This document shows positions 1 to 11,021 of a stretch of 64,000 nt of DNA, one piece after another. Origin of the DNA: Nymphaea colorata (Eukaryota; Streptophyta; Magnoliopsida; Nymphaeales; Nymphaeaceae); the NCBI RefSeq assembly GCF_008831285.2, contig NC_045146.1, positions 11,418,972-11,482,971 on the forward strand, written 5' to 3'. The translations under genes were made by a program, and so were the position numbers. The notes beneath the pieces were generated by a model that saw nothing but the letters and a program-made list of their open reading frames with translations, was not told the origin of the DNA and did no database searches. Position 1 is the stretch's first letter; every line of letters begins with the position of its first letter.

Positions 1-95
1 CCCTCTGAAACAATGTACACAATCATCAAAGATGCATAAAACTGCAATCAACACAAATTAAAGATAATATATTCTTTTAAAAAAAAATCACCTAC

Positions 96-1180
96 CTTCT
101 CAACATACTGCTCCCTGGTAACGAGTCCAACAGTTTCCTTTTTGAAGGCAGTCTCAAGTATCTGCCAACCACAATCAAACAAGTTAGCAAAGCCAAGTAT
201 CAACCAACCGCAATTAATCAAGTTAGTAAAGCCCCAGGGGTCTGCCAACCACAATTCAATCAAGTTGGTAAAGCCCCCAAGTATCTGCGTTGGCAAACCA
301 TTTTAAACGTAACAAGGACTATTGGAAAGGTTGTTTGCAGTTTACGTGACAAAATTTTGTTGCTTATCAATACGGTGATAAAGTGGGCAAGGGTTATAAC
401 CCACCAGCAACCGCATTCAAGAGAATATAGGGGAAAAAAAGTTAATAGGTTACCACATCCGAAAGTGACATGAAAGCTCTATCTCAGATTTACACTGTTG
501 ACAAGCGCCGTGTCAAAACACAGCAAACCCTCTCCTAAGTCCGAATGAAATAAGGAGAAGCTTTTTTCTTGAATAAAAGTGATCGACATAAACCTATAGT
601 CCGTTCACCAAATATAACATGCAAAAAAGGACCGAACTTCCTTCAAGCGAAAAAGAGAAAAAAAGAAAAAAGAAAAAGAACTTCAGAAACCCTAGTCTCA
701 AGGACAAACTCAGCGGCGATACGAAGAGGATCCAAAAAAGGGAACAAAATGTGAAATTTGAGCCTGCTGAACGCCAAAACTATATATCTGAAACCCCTGA
801 TTCTCCAGAAAGAAGGTGAAATGATCCTACAAAAAAGCGACACCTCCAAACGATTCTAGATAACATCAAAATCGACAAAATTTCGTTGATCAATACGCCC
901 AGCAAACATTATAATTTCAAAAGCAGACAAAAGACCTAACCTCAACACTTATAACATCCTAGTCCAAATAGATAGAGATGAAGAGGAGGAGGGTGAGGAC
1001 TGCGCTCACCTCCGAGGTTCCGGAGCCAAACTGGAGAAGGCCGGTCTGGCCGCCGGAGGAGGCAGACTTGTTCTTGAGCTCCTGTATCTTCCTCCTCTCG
1101 GCCTCCCTCTGCTTCTCCAACCTCCGTATCCTCACCGCGTCCTGCGCCGTGCCCACGTACCCATCGCCCATTCCCGCCAT
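96..1180 (-). CDS. XCT: XAP5 CIRCADIAN TIMEKEEPER, first two exons (gene continues off the left edge)
   Basis: XCT is a conserved nuclear protein of the XAP5/FAM50 family, linked in Arabidopsis to circadian timing, light signalling and small-RNA/splicing functions. Exon 1 is 1180-1010 (57 codons, ending in TSE) with donor GTGAGC. Exon 2 is 161-96 (22 codons, ILETAFKKE...YVEK) with acceptor TTGGCAG and donor GTAGGT. Both junctions are phase 0, and the joined 79 residues follow the family N-terminus closely: MAGMGDGYVGTAQDAVRIRR, then a charged helical segment, GLLQFG, and ETVGLVTREQYVEK. The start at 1180 is chosen because MAGMGDGYV is the conserved XCT start; an in-frame upstream ATG at 1234 lies in the leader. 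The remaining exons, including the XAP5 domain, lie left of the window. Intron 1 is 848 bp and carries a minisatellite at its 3' end. The identification is recognition of the conserved N-terminus, not a search result. Confidence 0.93.
155..289. repeat. minisatellite spanning the XCT exon 2 splice acceptor
   Basis: There are about 3.4 tandem copies of a 39-42 bp unit: 155-193, 194-232, 233-274 and a partial at 275-289. Each runs approximately from AAGTATCTGCCAACC to AGTTAGTAAAGC. The outermost unit contains the true 3' splice site of XCT exon 2 (AG at 163-162). The partial fourth unit keeps an AG at 286-285, and the third an AG at 243-242. The second has lost its AG. Confidence 0.85.
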
Positions 1181-1275
1181 CTCTCCCCCTTCGTTCTCTT
1201 TTCTCGTTCTCCCCTCTTCCCTCCAAATCAGCAAGCTTTTCCTTTCTTGAAAGTGGACGCTTCTCCCTCCGCCTC

Positions 1276-1282
1276 ATTTATA
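1276..1282 (-). promoter_or_regulatory. TATA box of XCT
   Basis: On the minus strand TATAAAT lies about 95 bp upstream of the XCT start codon at 1180, in a locally GC-richer leader with CT/GA-rich stretches. Distance and orientation suit a core promoter with transcription starting near 1250. This is inferred from motif and spacing only. Confidence 0.55.
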
Positions 1283-2400
1283 CCTAGACCGGCTCGAGTA
1301 GCATTTTGCGAAGAGTTTACAGAAACATTTAGTCGTATGACACAAAACGGCCTCGATTTAAAATTTTTCCCTTAACCTCCTATTTTTTGCCAATTTCGGA
1401 TATAAGGACGTCATTTTGATAAGCATGATTTTTTTTTTCTTCAATTTGTTTCAGAAAACGGAGCAGCTGGGCGACTAGTAACACAGAAATTTTTATTTTA
1501 TGAAGAATTAAATATATTTTTAATTGATGGACTCAAATCTTGTGGGGTTACCCCATATAAAACATTTCTTTCCTAGGCCCCACTTTCTTCGCCCCTGCTT
1601 CTAAAAAATGACTATGTATTATGGGGTTAAAAATAACCAGAATGTGCTTTAAACGAAAGATTTTCCTTTGAAAGCAAAAGTAAAACTTGAAAAAGAAATC
1701 TTTAAAAATTTATAAACATGCTTTTATGGTAAAAAGTGGAAAGGAAGACGAGAGTTCACCTAAGAAGGAAAGGAAGGCACGCTTTGAAACTTTGTTCAAA
1801 CGAAAAGGAAGACATGCCTTGAAACTATATTCAAATGAATAGCCACAAAGTAAAAAATGTTATTGTTTTTACATATTTGACGGATGGAAAATACAGACCA
1901 TCCAAAAGATCACCTTGGTTCATCTCGATTTATGGCTTGTACCGTCCTGTTGGGTTATTTGGGAATCAAGGGATCATTCTATCAATATTTACAGTTTTTC
2001 ATGAACCTACCATAAAGATTGAAACAAATTTAAGTGTATATGTTGCCAAACCATTCTATCAATATTTACAGTATCCCTCTCCCCAGAGAAAATCAGAACT
2101 CCATGATTTTGACCCATGAAAATATGTCAAACCCAATTTTAGAATCTAATATTTGACAACAATGCAGCAATCCAGACATAAAATCACCCAAGAAAAATAT
2201 CAGAGAAGAGTGTCAGGTGCAGCGTGTCATCATCAGAAGCAACGTCGCTAATATCAGAGAAAAATATCACACACCTGCAAGGCACAGCAAGATCACAACA
2301 TGAACAATGGTTGCCGGACCAGTAAACTTTTGCTAAGAAGAGCAGATGACTCACTGTTCTGACGTGCCATTACGTGAGTCGGCACCTGCAGAAAGGAATA
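1283..2400. other. intergenic DNA, no gene seen
   Basis: AT-rich DNA between the XCT promoter and the first array-related sequence. A 35-bp direct duplication sits at about 1770-1838 (two copies starting AAGGAAG, both with TTGAAACT and TTCAAA). Around 1537-1605 there is a GGGGTTACCCC / GGCCCC / CGCCCCTGC stretch of the sort seen at ends of decayed DNA transposons, but no terminal repeats could be paired. Short open frames here show no recognisable protein. Confidence 0.5.
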
Positions 2401-2830
2401 TATAGCCAAAAGGGAGTTTTTTCATCACAGATTTCAAATAGTTTTCAGGAAAATAATTTAAAGTGCCTTAAGCTGGATTATCTCAAGCCTTTTACGGATA
2501 ACCATTTCCGCAATTGCATGACACAAGCTGAAACAATGGCATTCTACCCTTTGCCAAGACAACTAATTGTTATTCACATATTATCTTATTAAACTGTTCA
2601 TTATACTGAAACAGAAGACAAGAAACGATTCAGTTCTTCATTGTGAAATACAAAATTACCGACTTCAGGAGCAAAGACCTAAAAGAAACAATTTCAAATA
2701 AGACGTCTGTCTTATACATGTAATGCAAGGGGAAGGAAGCGGAATCAACAACTCATGCAGACATCATCAATATGAATCTGATTCTATCTCAACAACAGAT
2801 CCAAACTGTAGAAAACAGAGGAAGAAAACT
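2401..2830 (+). repeat. diverged direct relative of array segment 5272-5672
   Basis: Long blocks align by eye with the first array unit: GGAAAATAATTTAAAGTGCC, GGATTATCTCAAG, GCATGACACAAGCTGA, ATACTGAAACAGAAGACAAG and CAAACTGTAGAAAACAGAGG occur in the same order in both. They are separated by substitutions and indels. Divergence is far greater than between the array units, so this is an older duplicate. Confidence 0.75.
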
Positions 2831-3404
2831 TATGTCATAAGTCTACACTCAATTTTTCAGCCGAAACCAAGTTTTCTATCCCTTTCGAATAAGATTATAA
2901 AATCGGGTGCTTGAACAGTCCACTGCAGAAAAGTGATTTTTAGTAAATTTGCTACTTTCTCATTTTAATATCTAAAGTTCTTGTTTAAATCTGCAAGTTT
3001 TCGTAGATTCTTTGATATGTAGAGAAAAAACAGACCAAATTTCAGATAACGATGGACTTTCTAACCCCACTTTAAATCTCTTTGAAATTCATGCATAAAC
3101 TGTTATAATAACTTGGTCTTTTATACAAAATTCCTGTTTTTCAAGTTACCACATCAACTTGCTAGATGCGAAACTCTCTCATCTGTGGGATTAAAATTTC
3201 AATTTATCCTTGCAGATTTGACATGTTTTTTATATTGGCAAAGTTTGTGATTTGAACTATTTTTTGTTTTTCCTTGAGAACTATCAAACAGTATATATCT
3301 TTATCGAAATTTTCAACCACCTGGTTTATGGCCAGCTACAAGGACAGGTACAGGTCCTCAACCGAAAACAAATTAACTCAACTGAAGGGGGATGCATGCC
3401 CTTA

Positions 3405-3785
3405 TGTAGACTCTCCTGTTTTCTATTCTGTTGATTCAACACAATGATGTAGGTTCAATATTGATTTTAACGCCACTTCGATCATTACATCCATCGCTTT
3501 GAAAGAGTTATTTGATGTTCTCCATAATGGTCCCTGCATCGCTTCAGAGAGGGATAGGTACACATGTATGAACACATATCATGATAGTGACAACATTAGC
3601 TTCTATCTAACTACTCACTCAAGAACAAAGGAGACGCTTATATGGGATACTAAAAAGCAAAGACATATCGAAAAGTACAATGAAAAGTGTTGTATTGATT
3701 TTTTTTTTTTTTTTAGTACAACTTCATGCAAATTTTGACTTTTCCACTAATGCATTCTTAAAAAAGAAAGGTGAAGAATCTTAAT
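3405..3785 (+). repeat. diverged direct relative of array segment 8022-8420
   Basis: The segment shares TTTTCTATTCTGTTGAT, CACTTCGATCATTACATCCA, CTCCATAATGGTCCCTGCAT and the following 200 bp with the array. It carries many substitutions and a longer T tract. The 79-codon open frame at 3499-3738 corresponds to a 70-codon frame in the array units. I see no evidence that it is a protein: it has no known motif, and the frame ends in the T tract. Confidence 0.75.
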
Positions 3786-3814
3786 CTCAAAACATGTAAA
3801 AGAGCACCTTAAGC

Positions 3815-4165
3815 TTCATCAACTTTCTGTACGCATGACAGCATTACTGATTGTGTGGCACAATGTGGTCTGCATGTGCTTGTTTCCCGTTCTTGGATAC
3901 ACAATTCTATCAACTTGCTCTTGTTTGGGACTCTCAAGCAAAGCAACTGGTATTGTAGTCTTGCTTATTCATCAGTAAAAATGTAAAAGATGTATGAAAT
4001 ATGACCTAATTAACAAGCTTCAGAATGGGGAACAGAGTTTGTACTTTTTCGTTATATGTTTTGTACCCTGGCCAAAGAATCGCCTTCTTGCTTGGCTTAG
4101 TAATGGTGAAAATTTTGTCTTTTGATATTTTTGCTGCAGTGAGCTTTACCACCATTATATATTTG
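3815..4165 (-). repeat. diverged inverted relative of array segment 6610-6960
   Basis: Read on the minus strand, this stretch matches array positions 6610-6960 on the plus strand. Shared blocks include the complement of GATTGTGTGGCACAATGTGG, TTCCCGTTCTTGGATACACA, GCAACTGGTATTGTAGTCTT and the TTGCTTGGCTTAGTAATGG block. It ends where the first highly similar array unit begins (4166). The flank is therefore a scrambled older copy: two direct pieces followed by one inverted piece. Confidence 0.75.
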
Positions 4166-4244
4166 TATGTGGATTGAATATGAACATAAGAAAACCTATA
4201 CCAGCTTCTAATCACAATCAAGGTCATATATCAATCCAACATTT

Positions 4245-4620
4245 CACCGCTATAGGTTTACAACGGTGTTCAAACTCACCGGTATAGAATATGAGCCACC
4301 GGTATAGATCTACACCTGTGACAAGAGTCACCGCTATAGTTCAGGAATAGTACCGGTGAAAACAATCACCGCTGAAAGTCGCTATACGGGTGAAGAAATC
4401 ACCACTGTAGCCAACAATACCGGCGTTGCTTGCCACCGCTGTTGCCTACAGAGGTGCCACAGCTCACCGTTATAGCAAATACCGGCGATTCTTACCACCG
4501 CGATAGCTGGCTATACCGGCTACAAGCCGCCCACTGTATTCTAGAATACCGGCGTTAACGACCGGTGCTGGAGCCTCGCTATACAAGGGAGACATAATGG
4601 TGATAGTGCTCACCGTCATT
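4245..4620. mobile_element. CACTA-like subterminal motif block, unit 1
   Basis: About 375 bp dense in short motifs in both orientations: CACCGGTATAG, CACCGCTATAG, TACCGGTGAAA, ATACCGGCG, ACCGGTG. Clustered short direct and inverted motifs of this kind are typical of subterminal regions of CACTA/EnSpm transposons. I see no transposase and no clean CACTA terminus or target duplication, so this is at best a remnant end or a non-autonomous derivative. Confidence 0.45.
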
Positions 4621-7600
4621 AACCAATAAAGCTACTCGCTCAAATATAATTCTTGATTTTTTAATAAGGGAACCAGGTTTGAGCTCAAATTTAAACCCCA
4701 CCAAAAACTTCCTGAAACTTAACTCTCGCTTTCAACTAGCAACACCACACTAGGCATTGCCTTTTTGGGTGGACAAGTGATTCATTTCAAAGTCCGCTCA
4801 ATATGGGTTCTCAATATTCCCCTTATATATGTCTGAAATATACGACTTTCGTACAAAATTTGATCTCAAGGCAATGCTAGTTAATAAACCTTTAACGCCT
4901 CGACCCAAAACTAAATCAATGGTTCCACAAGACCTTAACCACGCAAATAGCATGTGGGGACAAAGGTTTAAACAAACCACATCAAATGCAGAAAAGAGTT
5001 TAGGCTTTACAACCATCAATTCTCTTCGAGGCAATTACCTATTTACGTGAGTTAGTTGATCTATAAATAGAAGAAAGCAAGGAAGCAATCATATCGGCAG
5101 ACAGTCCTCTGCTCTGAGCACCAACGCCTTCACCCAGCGCCAGCAATTCCTTTTGGTATGAAACAAAAAGCTCAATTACTACTTAGGAAAAAGGAAACTA
5201 GCTAAAGTGTAAGCTACAAGGGCCAACCCGTATGGTAGTCCATCTAGGTCAACCTCCTGCCACTCATCCTGCAGCCAAAAAGGACTTTTTCTCATCATCA
5301 ATTTCAAATAGCTTCCAGGAAAATAATTTAAAGTGCCTTCAACTGGATTATCTCAAGTCTTTCGGGATGACCATTTCTGCAATCGCATGACACAAGCTGA
5401 GGCCCAATGCAACCAGGAAGTTCTTAAACAGTCTTAACTTTAGCATGCATTATAAAATTTTAAGATTGTACCCTTTTGCCAGGACAGCTAATTGTGATTC
5501 ACACATTGTCTTATCAAACCGTTCATTATACTGAAACAGAAGACAAGAATCCTATACATGTAATGCAAGCATAAGGAAAGCGGAACCAACAACTCATTCT
5601 TTCATGCAGAAATCATGAAGAAGATTCGAGTTCTAAATCAATAGCAAATACAAACTGTAGAAAACAGAGGAAAAAACAAAAAAACTCCAAACAAGTTAAA
5701 TGCTTTTTAACACCTCTTCTGCTCATTGCTCATCTACCAGATCAAGGGAAACTAAATCCACGTCTTTCTCAGCATCTTAATTGGCTAGTGAAAGTAGGTG
5801 CACATTGACATTAGTAATAAATTAAAAATAACGAACCACTGGACTAAAAAAGGACAACAGCACTAACAGTTTTATTTTTGTGATATCAGGTAAGCAATAG
5901 AGAAGCCAAATCAATGATTCAATATTGCTTTTATTGTAACATAAGGTACAAAAGCAAAAAATTGAAGCAAAACTGCAAATTTTGACATATTTAATGAACA
6001 GGCAACAGTTCACGAATTGCAATGAGCTGGACCAGTTAGAGGTTGTGACTTCTGGTGCTCGACATCTACAGGGTAGTTTCTCTCTTTTGAAGAAGGCAAC
6101 GAAGTTTAAGAAATACAAATATCCTTAGCATTATCAGTTGCATAATCAATTACAGGTAAAATTCATAATTTAGCAACTCTCTAAGCCTGACAAATCTCTG
6201 CTATACAAGCCAGTATAGATAATATTTGCTCCAGACGCCCTTTGGTTACCACCAGCTGAAGAAATGGGTAAGAAACAAAACCACAACATGCGGCCACACT
6301 GCCAGAATTCCTTCTGGTCAATTGGTCCAAAATAACAGCATTCTCAATAGTGAAATTAACAACTATCGACCTATACTGCATGGACGCAAGAAGTGGGGCA
6401 GAAAGTACCATATACGTGACCTGTCTTTTGATACTAATCAATTGAGCAACGTCCATTTTTGCTATCTAAAAGTTCAGCACTTTCATGGCACCCAACTCAG
6501 CTTTCAGATGTTCAATCAAATGGGAGGAGAAAAACATATGAATCATGATAAACGCAAAGTAAGAATTTTGGTTTTATCAAGTTCCAAAAAATAAAGGTCA
6601 CGTAGCTCAAAGCTTATTGAAGAGTTGTAGACGAAAAAGCTCACTGCATCAAAAATACCAAAAGAACAAAATTTCCACCATTACTAAGCCAAGCAAGAAG
6701 ACGATTCTTGTGCCAGGGTATAAATTCTGTTCCTCGTTCTGCAGCTTCTTCATTAGTTTATACTTCATACATTTTTTACATTTTTATGATGAATAAGCAA
6801 GACTACAATACCAGTTGCTTTGCCTTGAGAGTCCGAGACAAGAGCAAGTTGAAAGAATTGTGTATCCAAGAACGGGAAACAAGCATATTCAGACCACATT
6901 GTGCCACACAATCAGTAATGTTGAGTGTTGTCGTGCGTACAGAAAGTTGATGCATATTTATAAACAAGAAAACAAGGTAGATAGTAGCTCTGGATATCAT
7001 CAGTGTCATGATGATGAAATTTCATGATTGATAAGACAAGCATTGCTATGGACGTTGTTTTATCAATCCCGGGCTTAATGAGCCTGAATCGCCAGCACAC
7101 ACCAGTTAGGGGAAAAACAAAATGATAACAGAGCTGAAACTGCCCTGCCCCCCTTAGAATATAAACGAACTTAAGGCCTGCATCGGCCAAATCAGCCTAC
7201 ATAGACCAACACGACGCTACATTAGGCAACATATTGATGAAATGAAAAAATAATATTAATAACAATAAATGACTTTTTTTTTTAATATAATGTGGCTGAT
7301 ACATGCTCTTCAGTACAAAAAAGTAACTCTTACATAACTAAATTTTACTTAATTTGTTGTGGCTAATACAGCCAAATACAACTGTACAAGACAATGCATA
7401 TTAGCTGACATGGCGTATCATTTGGCTTCCCATACTGGATTGAAACTGATATTTATAAGACCAAAAGGAAGCTAGGTCCCAAGTCTTTAACTTGTAGATT
7501 CAAGGATTGTAGGCAATGCAAATTGCAAATAGGAGGTAAGATGGTAAAGGAGAATGGTTAGTTAGAAATTGCTTCCATTTTTACTCAATACATGTTACAT

Positions 7601-8945
7601 GAATGGCAGCCCATTAAGGTCACACATTCAACATAGTCTTGGGATCATGTAGTAGACTTCATATGTAAGGACTTGCGAGTAATCTCATATGACGGGTTTG
7701 AGAAGTTTTGAGGGGTTTCTATACCTACATCAGTACCACCTTGTGTCCTGATCATAGCCTCATTAATATGCAGAAAGAAGCCAGCTATGAGATGTATTGG
7801 AATTTGCTCTACCCAGCAATCAGATCATGGGTCAGCTAATTAAAGATAGCATCAGATCTAAGTTGTAGCATTCGTACCTTGGTTCCACACATGGGGATGT
7901 GTGCGCCTTAAGGGAGAATTGTAACACCTCTTACGTGAGGACTTGAGAATAATTTTATACTGATTACTTTGCCATGTTTTGAAGGTCATATGTACTAGCA
8001 TCTCACTATCTTGCCTCCTGGTATATGAACTCTCTTGTTTTCTATTCTGTTGATGCCAGACCATCAAAATTCAACACAATGATGCAGGTTAAATATAGAT
8101 ATTAACAACACTTCGATCATTACATCCATCGGTTTGAAAGAGTTATTTGAGGTTCTCCATAATGGTCCCTGCATCGCTTCAGAGAGGGATAGGTGCATAT
8201 GTATGAACATGTATCATGACAGAGACAACATTAGCTTCTTTCTAACTACTCATTCAAGAACAAAGGAGAAACTTATATGGGATACTAAAAAGCAAAGACA
8301 TATACTGAAAAATACAATGAAAAGTGTTTTACTGATTTTTTTTTAGTAACACTTCATGCAAATTTTGACATTTCCACTAATGCATTTTCAGGTTCTGTAA
8401 AAAAAAGGGAAGAATCTTAAGCCAAGACAGCATGTTTGTATGGACTGTTTATGTGTCCAGCAACGGTCCCATGTCTTCTGCCCTGGGCTTTTGAACTACC
8501 ATGTTATCCTGGTTGACTCTTTAATACCTTTACTATTTTGAAATTAGAAACTCAGCGATAAAGAAGTGAGGAATGTTCCATACTGAACAGGGACAAACAA
8601 AATTCTGAAGACTGCACACTTGTCATCGGAACAGAAGTCACCAAATTACACCCACTGCCTGAGAATCATACACCGGATTCCAAATCTAGAGCGTTAAAGA
8701 AACGAATATCACATATAACTATCAGAACGACAGAAAGATTGATCGGTAAGCAGGCACAATCGCATGGTAGCAAGATAAGGAGATAGGTGAGAAAGAAAAG
8801 GTTGGGATCATAAATGTAGGTCACAAGAGAATTAAACAAGCTAGATATGACTCGCCCACGCGTATCCCTCTGTTATTGATCTATACTTATTGCGTAATAA
8901 GATAAACACAATGAGGAATAGAGAGTGGTGAGCTCTAGAGGGTAC
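4621..8945. other. array unit left half, no recognisable gene (also in units 2-4)
   Basis: AT-rich DNA with short open frames on both strands (for example 4829-5050 plus, 6181-6456 minus, 6226-6594 plus, 8134-8346 plus). They overlap one another on opposite strands, lack known motifs and look like chance frames. The expected RING-domain exons of the ligase fragment at 8946-9822 were searched for here and not found. Equivalent stretches: 13234-17571 (unit 2), 21875-26211 (unit 3), 30532-34856 (unit 4). Confidence 0.6.
7911..7950 (+). mobile_element. possible LTR-retrotransposon 3' junction remnant
   Basis: AGGGAGAA followed directly by TTGTAACACCTC resembles a polypurine tract next to the TGTAACACC start of a plant 3' LTR. 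A weakly related stretch (GTAAGGACTTGCGAGTAAT) lies about 260 bp to the left. No second LTR, primer site or coding region was found. The same sequence occurs in units 2-4 near 16524, 25164 and 33822. Confidence 0.25.
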
Positions 8946-9822
8946 CTGAGAATTGGTGCCATTTTCATCGCTGCCGTTCGATTCCCCTGCAAAGTGACAA
9001 ACATCTACTTTGCTCCAATTCTACTTGGGTCATACGGAATATTCATAAAAAGGAACCACAGTTCCCTCCACCAGAAGCCAAGAAAAGTTGCAGGAAGAGG
9101 TCAATTGCTTACTCTCATGGATACCCGTAAAAGCCATCAATCGAACAGCCAATTTCTTCCCCTCTGCATCCTGAAGCGCCCCAGCATACGCCTCATCACT
9201 TCCAAATTCATCTGGGTCAATCTCCTCGTGTCCATGCACATCAAACAGATCATCGTCATCATCTTCGCCATCTTCTCTTTCGCCTTCTTGTTGTTCATCG
9301 TCACCACCGCCTTCATTCTCAACACCGACATTCCTATGGCTTCCTTCTTCGCCTCCATGGTTTTCAACGTCGTTAACATCCGAAGCTTCCGGTCGATGAG
9401 CTTGCATCTCCACCACGCTCTCCCACCATACCCAGCATCATATACGCCCGTTCCTGCCCCCAACAAAGCATAAGACTCAGACAGAAAGAGATGAGTAACT
9501 ATACCATGGCCAATACCCCAGAATTAAATTCAACTTCTCCACACGATTTACAGGTAGGTCCAAGACACCCTAACGCCGACTCATCAAAGAAACGGCAACA
9601 AGAAACCGAAAGGAAAATAGTGAGTTCTTATCCTGTAACGGGAACCTGTTCCTGCAGAGTCCGCGCAAAGGCGAGGTCGGCGTCCACCTGGCTAAGACAG
9701 GCTGCCAAACGACCGACTCCGGCAACGTCGAATTTGATCCGATGGTGTCATCAACGGCCATGTTCAGATTCCGAGACAGGGCTCTCCATGGCTGCCGCAT
9801 TGCTCTCCTTCGACTTCTCCAT
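8946..9822 (-). pseudogene. BIG BROTHER-related RING E3 ligase, broken 5' fragment, unit 1
   Basis: Three exons of a BIG BROTHER-related ubiquitin ligase gene can be placed on the minus strand. Exon A (9822-9646) ends in DADLAFARTLQEQ with donor GTTCCC. Exon B (9453-9113) starts ERAYMML after GGGGCAG, contains an acidic stretch (DDDDDLFDVHG) and EEIDPDEFGSDEAYAGALQD, and ends at donor GTAAGC. Exon C (8986-8946) encodes ESNGSDENGTNSQ with donor GTACCC. Two in-frame TGA codons interrupt exon A after SESEHGR. Exon B shifts frame between STGSFG and SDVNDVENHGG. No RING exon follows. These ligases use a C-terminal RING-H2 domain to ubiquitinate targets and limit organ growth; this fragment cannot do that. 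A short intron removing the stops in exon A is conceivable, but the frameshift and missing RING argue for a pseudogene. Confidence 0.75.
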
Positions 9823-11021
9823 CCGCCGCCCAAGAAAAAGAAGAAATCCTAGAAACGCCGGCAACACACAGACCCCAAAAGAATCAGGGAATCGCCCACA
9901 AGAAAAGACGAGGAATGAAAGTGAACAAGACAAAGGGAGAAAAAGAATGAAAGAACCGACGGTGTGGGAAGAAAGGAATGAAAGAAAATGGAGTGACAGA
10001 CCACGAAGGCGAGAGGCGAGGCAGAATCGACGGCCAAGAATGAAAGAGTTGGTGAAGGAAAGAAGTAAAGGAAGTAGAGTGCATCAATTAAGGCACAGAG
10101 GAAGAAAGAGAAAAATAGGCAACAGAGAGGAGAGAGTGGACGCCTTTGGCTTTTATGACCACATATCTCTTTGTTAAAAAAAGATTAGCAAGATTATTAA
10201 GGTTAAGAAGTGAAGCTCCCCTCTCCTCTCTCTCTCTTTCTCTCGATTAAAAGGATATTAGGAGGTAAAGAGAATGATCAAGTACAGGTGTGAGTGTGTT
10301 TGGGGATTTCAAATTTTTGTGACGTTAGTTTGGCATCTTGGTGACACCCTCGATCTAAGATCCGAGAACACAACCGGTCTTCTTAATAAATTAATTGCGG
10401 AAATCTTGAAAACGCACCCGAGGGTTTGGTGATGCTAAAAGGAGCAGCTAACTTTCTTTGTATGATTAAACATACTCACCGCTTGCTGTTAGCTGAATTT
10501 TGAGCTCACCGGTTGCATTACCCTCTTTTAACTATACTAAACGATATATGTACGATCAACTATAACTATACAAGTATTATTTATTGCATATCTACATTAA
10601 TCAGGCCTTTTATTTGTTGACAACTCCAGAAAGTTACCAAGAGAAACCCAGATGCGTTAGCATTATTTTTCATGTCACATTTTAGAGCGCAAATAGATCG
10701 TTTTAACAGTTGACATAACAGAAACAATAACAGTTCATCATTTTAGTTAACGAGTGCGATTTGTGCGTTACGAGTCTTTCGTGGGGAGAATCAAAGGAGC
10801 CGTCTCTCCAATGAAACGCACCCGAACAGGGCCACGTAACAAATGACCTTCTCCACAAGTTGGTTTCTTTTTTATTGTCAAATTTTTTTGTGTTCCTTGA
10901 AAAATTTCTTCAATTTGGTGATTCTTTCAGGCATATAAATTGATTTTAGCACACACAAAAATACTATTTGTAAGCTAATCGTTCAACTGATCGATGATAG
11001 AAATTTGAAAGAAGTAAACAA
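9823..11021. other. spacer between ligase fragment and transporter fragment (also in units 2-4)
   Basis: The left part (9823-10180) is purine-rich on the plus strand (runs of GAAAGA/AAGAAAG) and probably represents the old upstream leader of the ligase gene; a CT-rich tract lies at about 10215-10245. The rest is AT-rich without gene signals. The long plus-strand frame through this region (9491-10177) is broken in unit 2 by a one-base deletion, so it is not treated as coding. In unit 4 the part next to 36933 would serve as the 3' UTR and downstream region of the intact transporter gene. Confidence 0.55.

Noticed and set aside
6181-6456. 91-codon hydrophobic minus-strand frame in each unit
   Set aside because: It overlaps an equally long plus-strand frame, has no recognisable family motif, and could not be linked to neighbouring exons.
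8925-9473. 182-codon plus-strand frame conserved in all four units
   Set aside because: It is the antisense of the acidic ligase exon B; its Ile/Phe-rich hydrophobic run is the complement of GAT/GAA codons. Conservation reflects recent duplication only.
9491-10177. 228-codon plus-strand open frame present in units 1, 3 and 4
   Set aside because: It runs opposite the ligase fragment and its purine-rich leader, has low-complexity Arg/Lys/Glu composition, and is cut in unit 2 by a one-base deletion. It is a shadow of the other strand.
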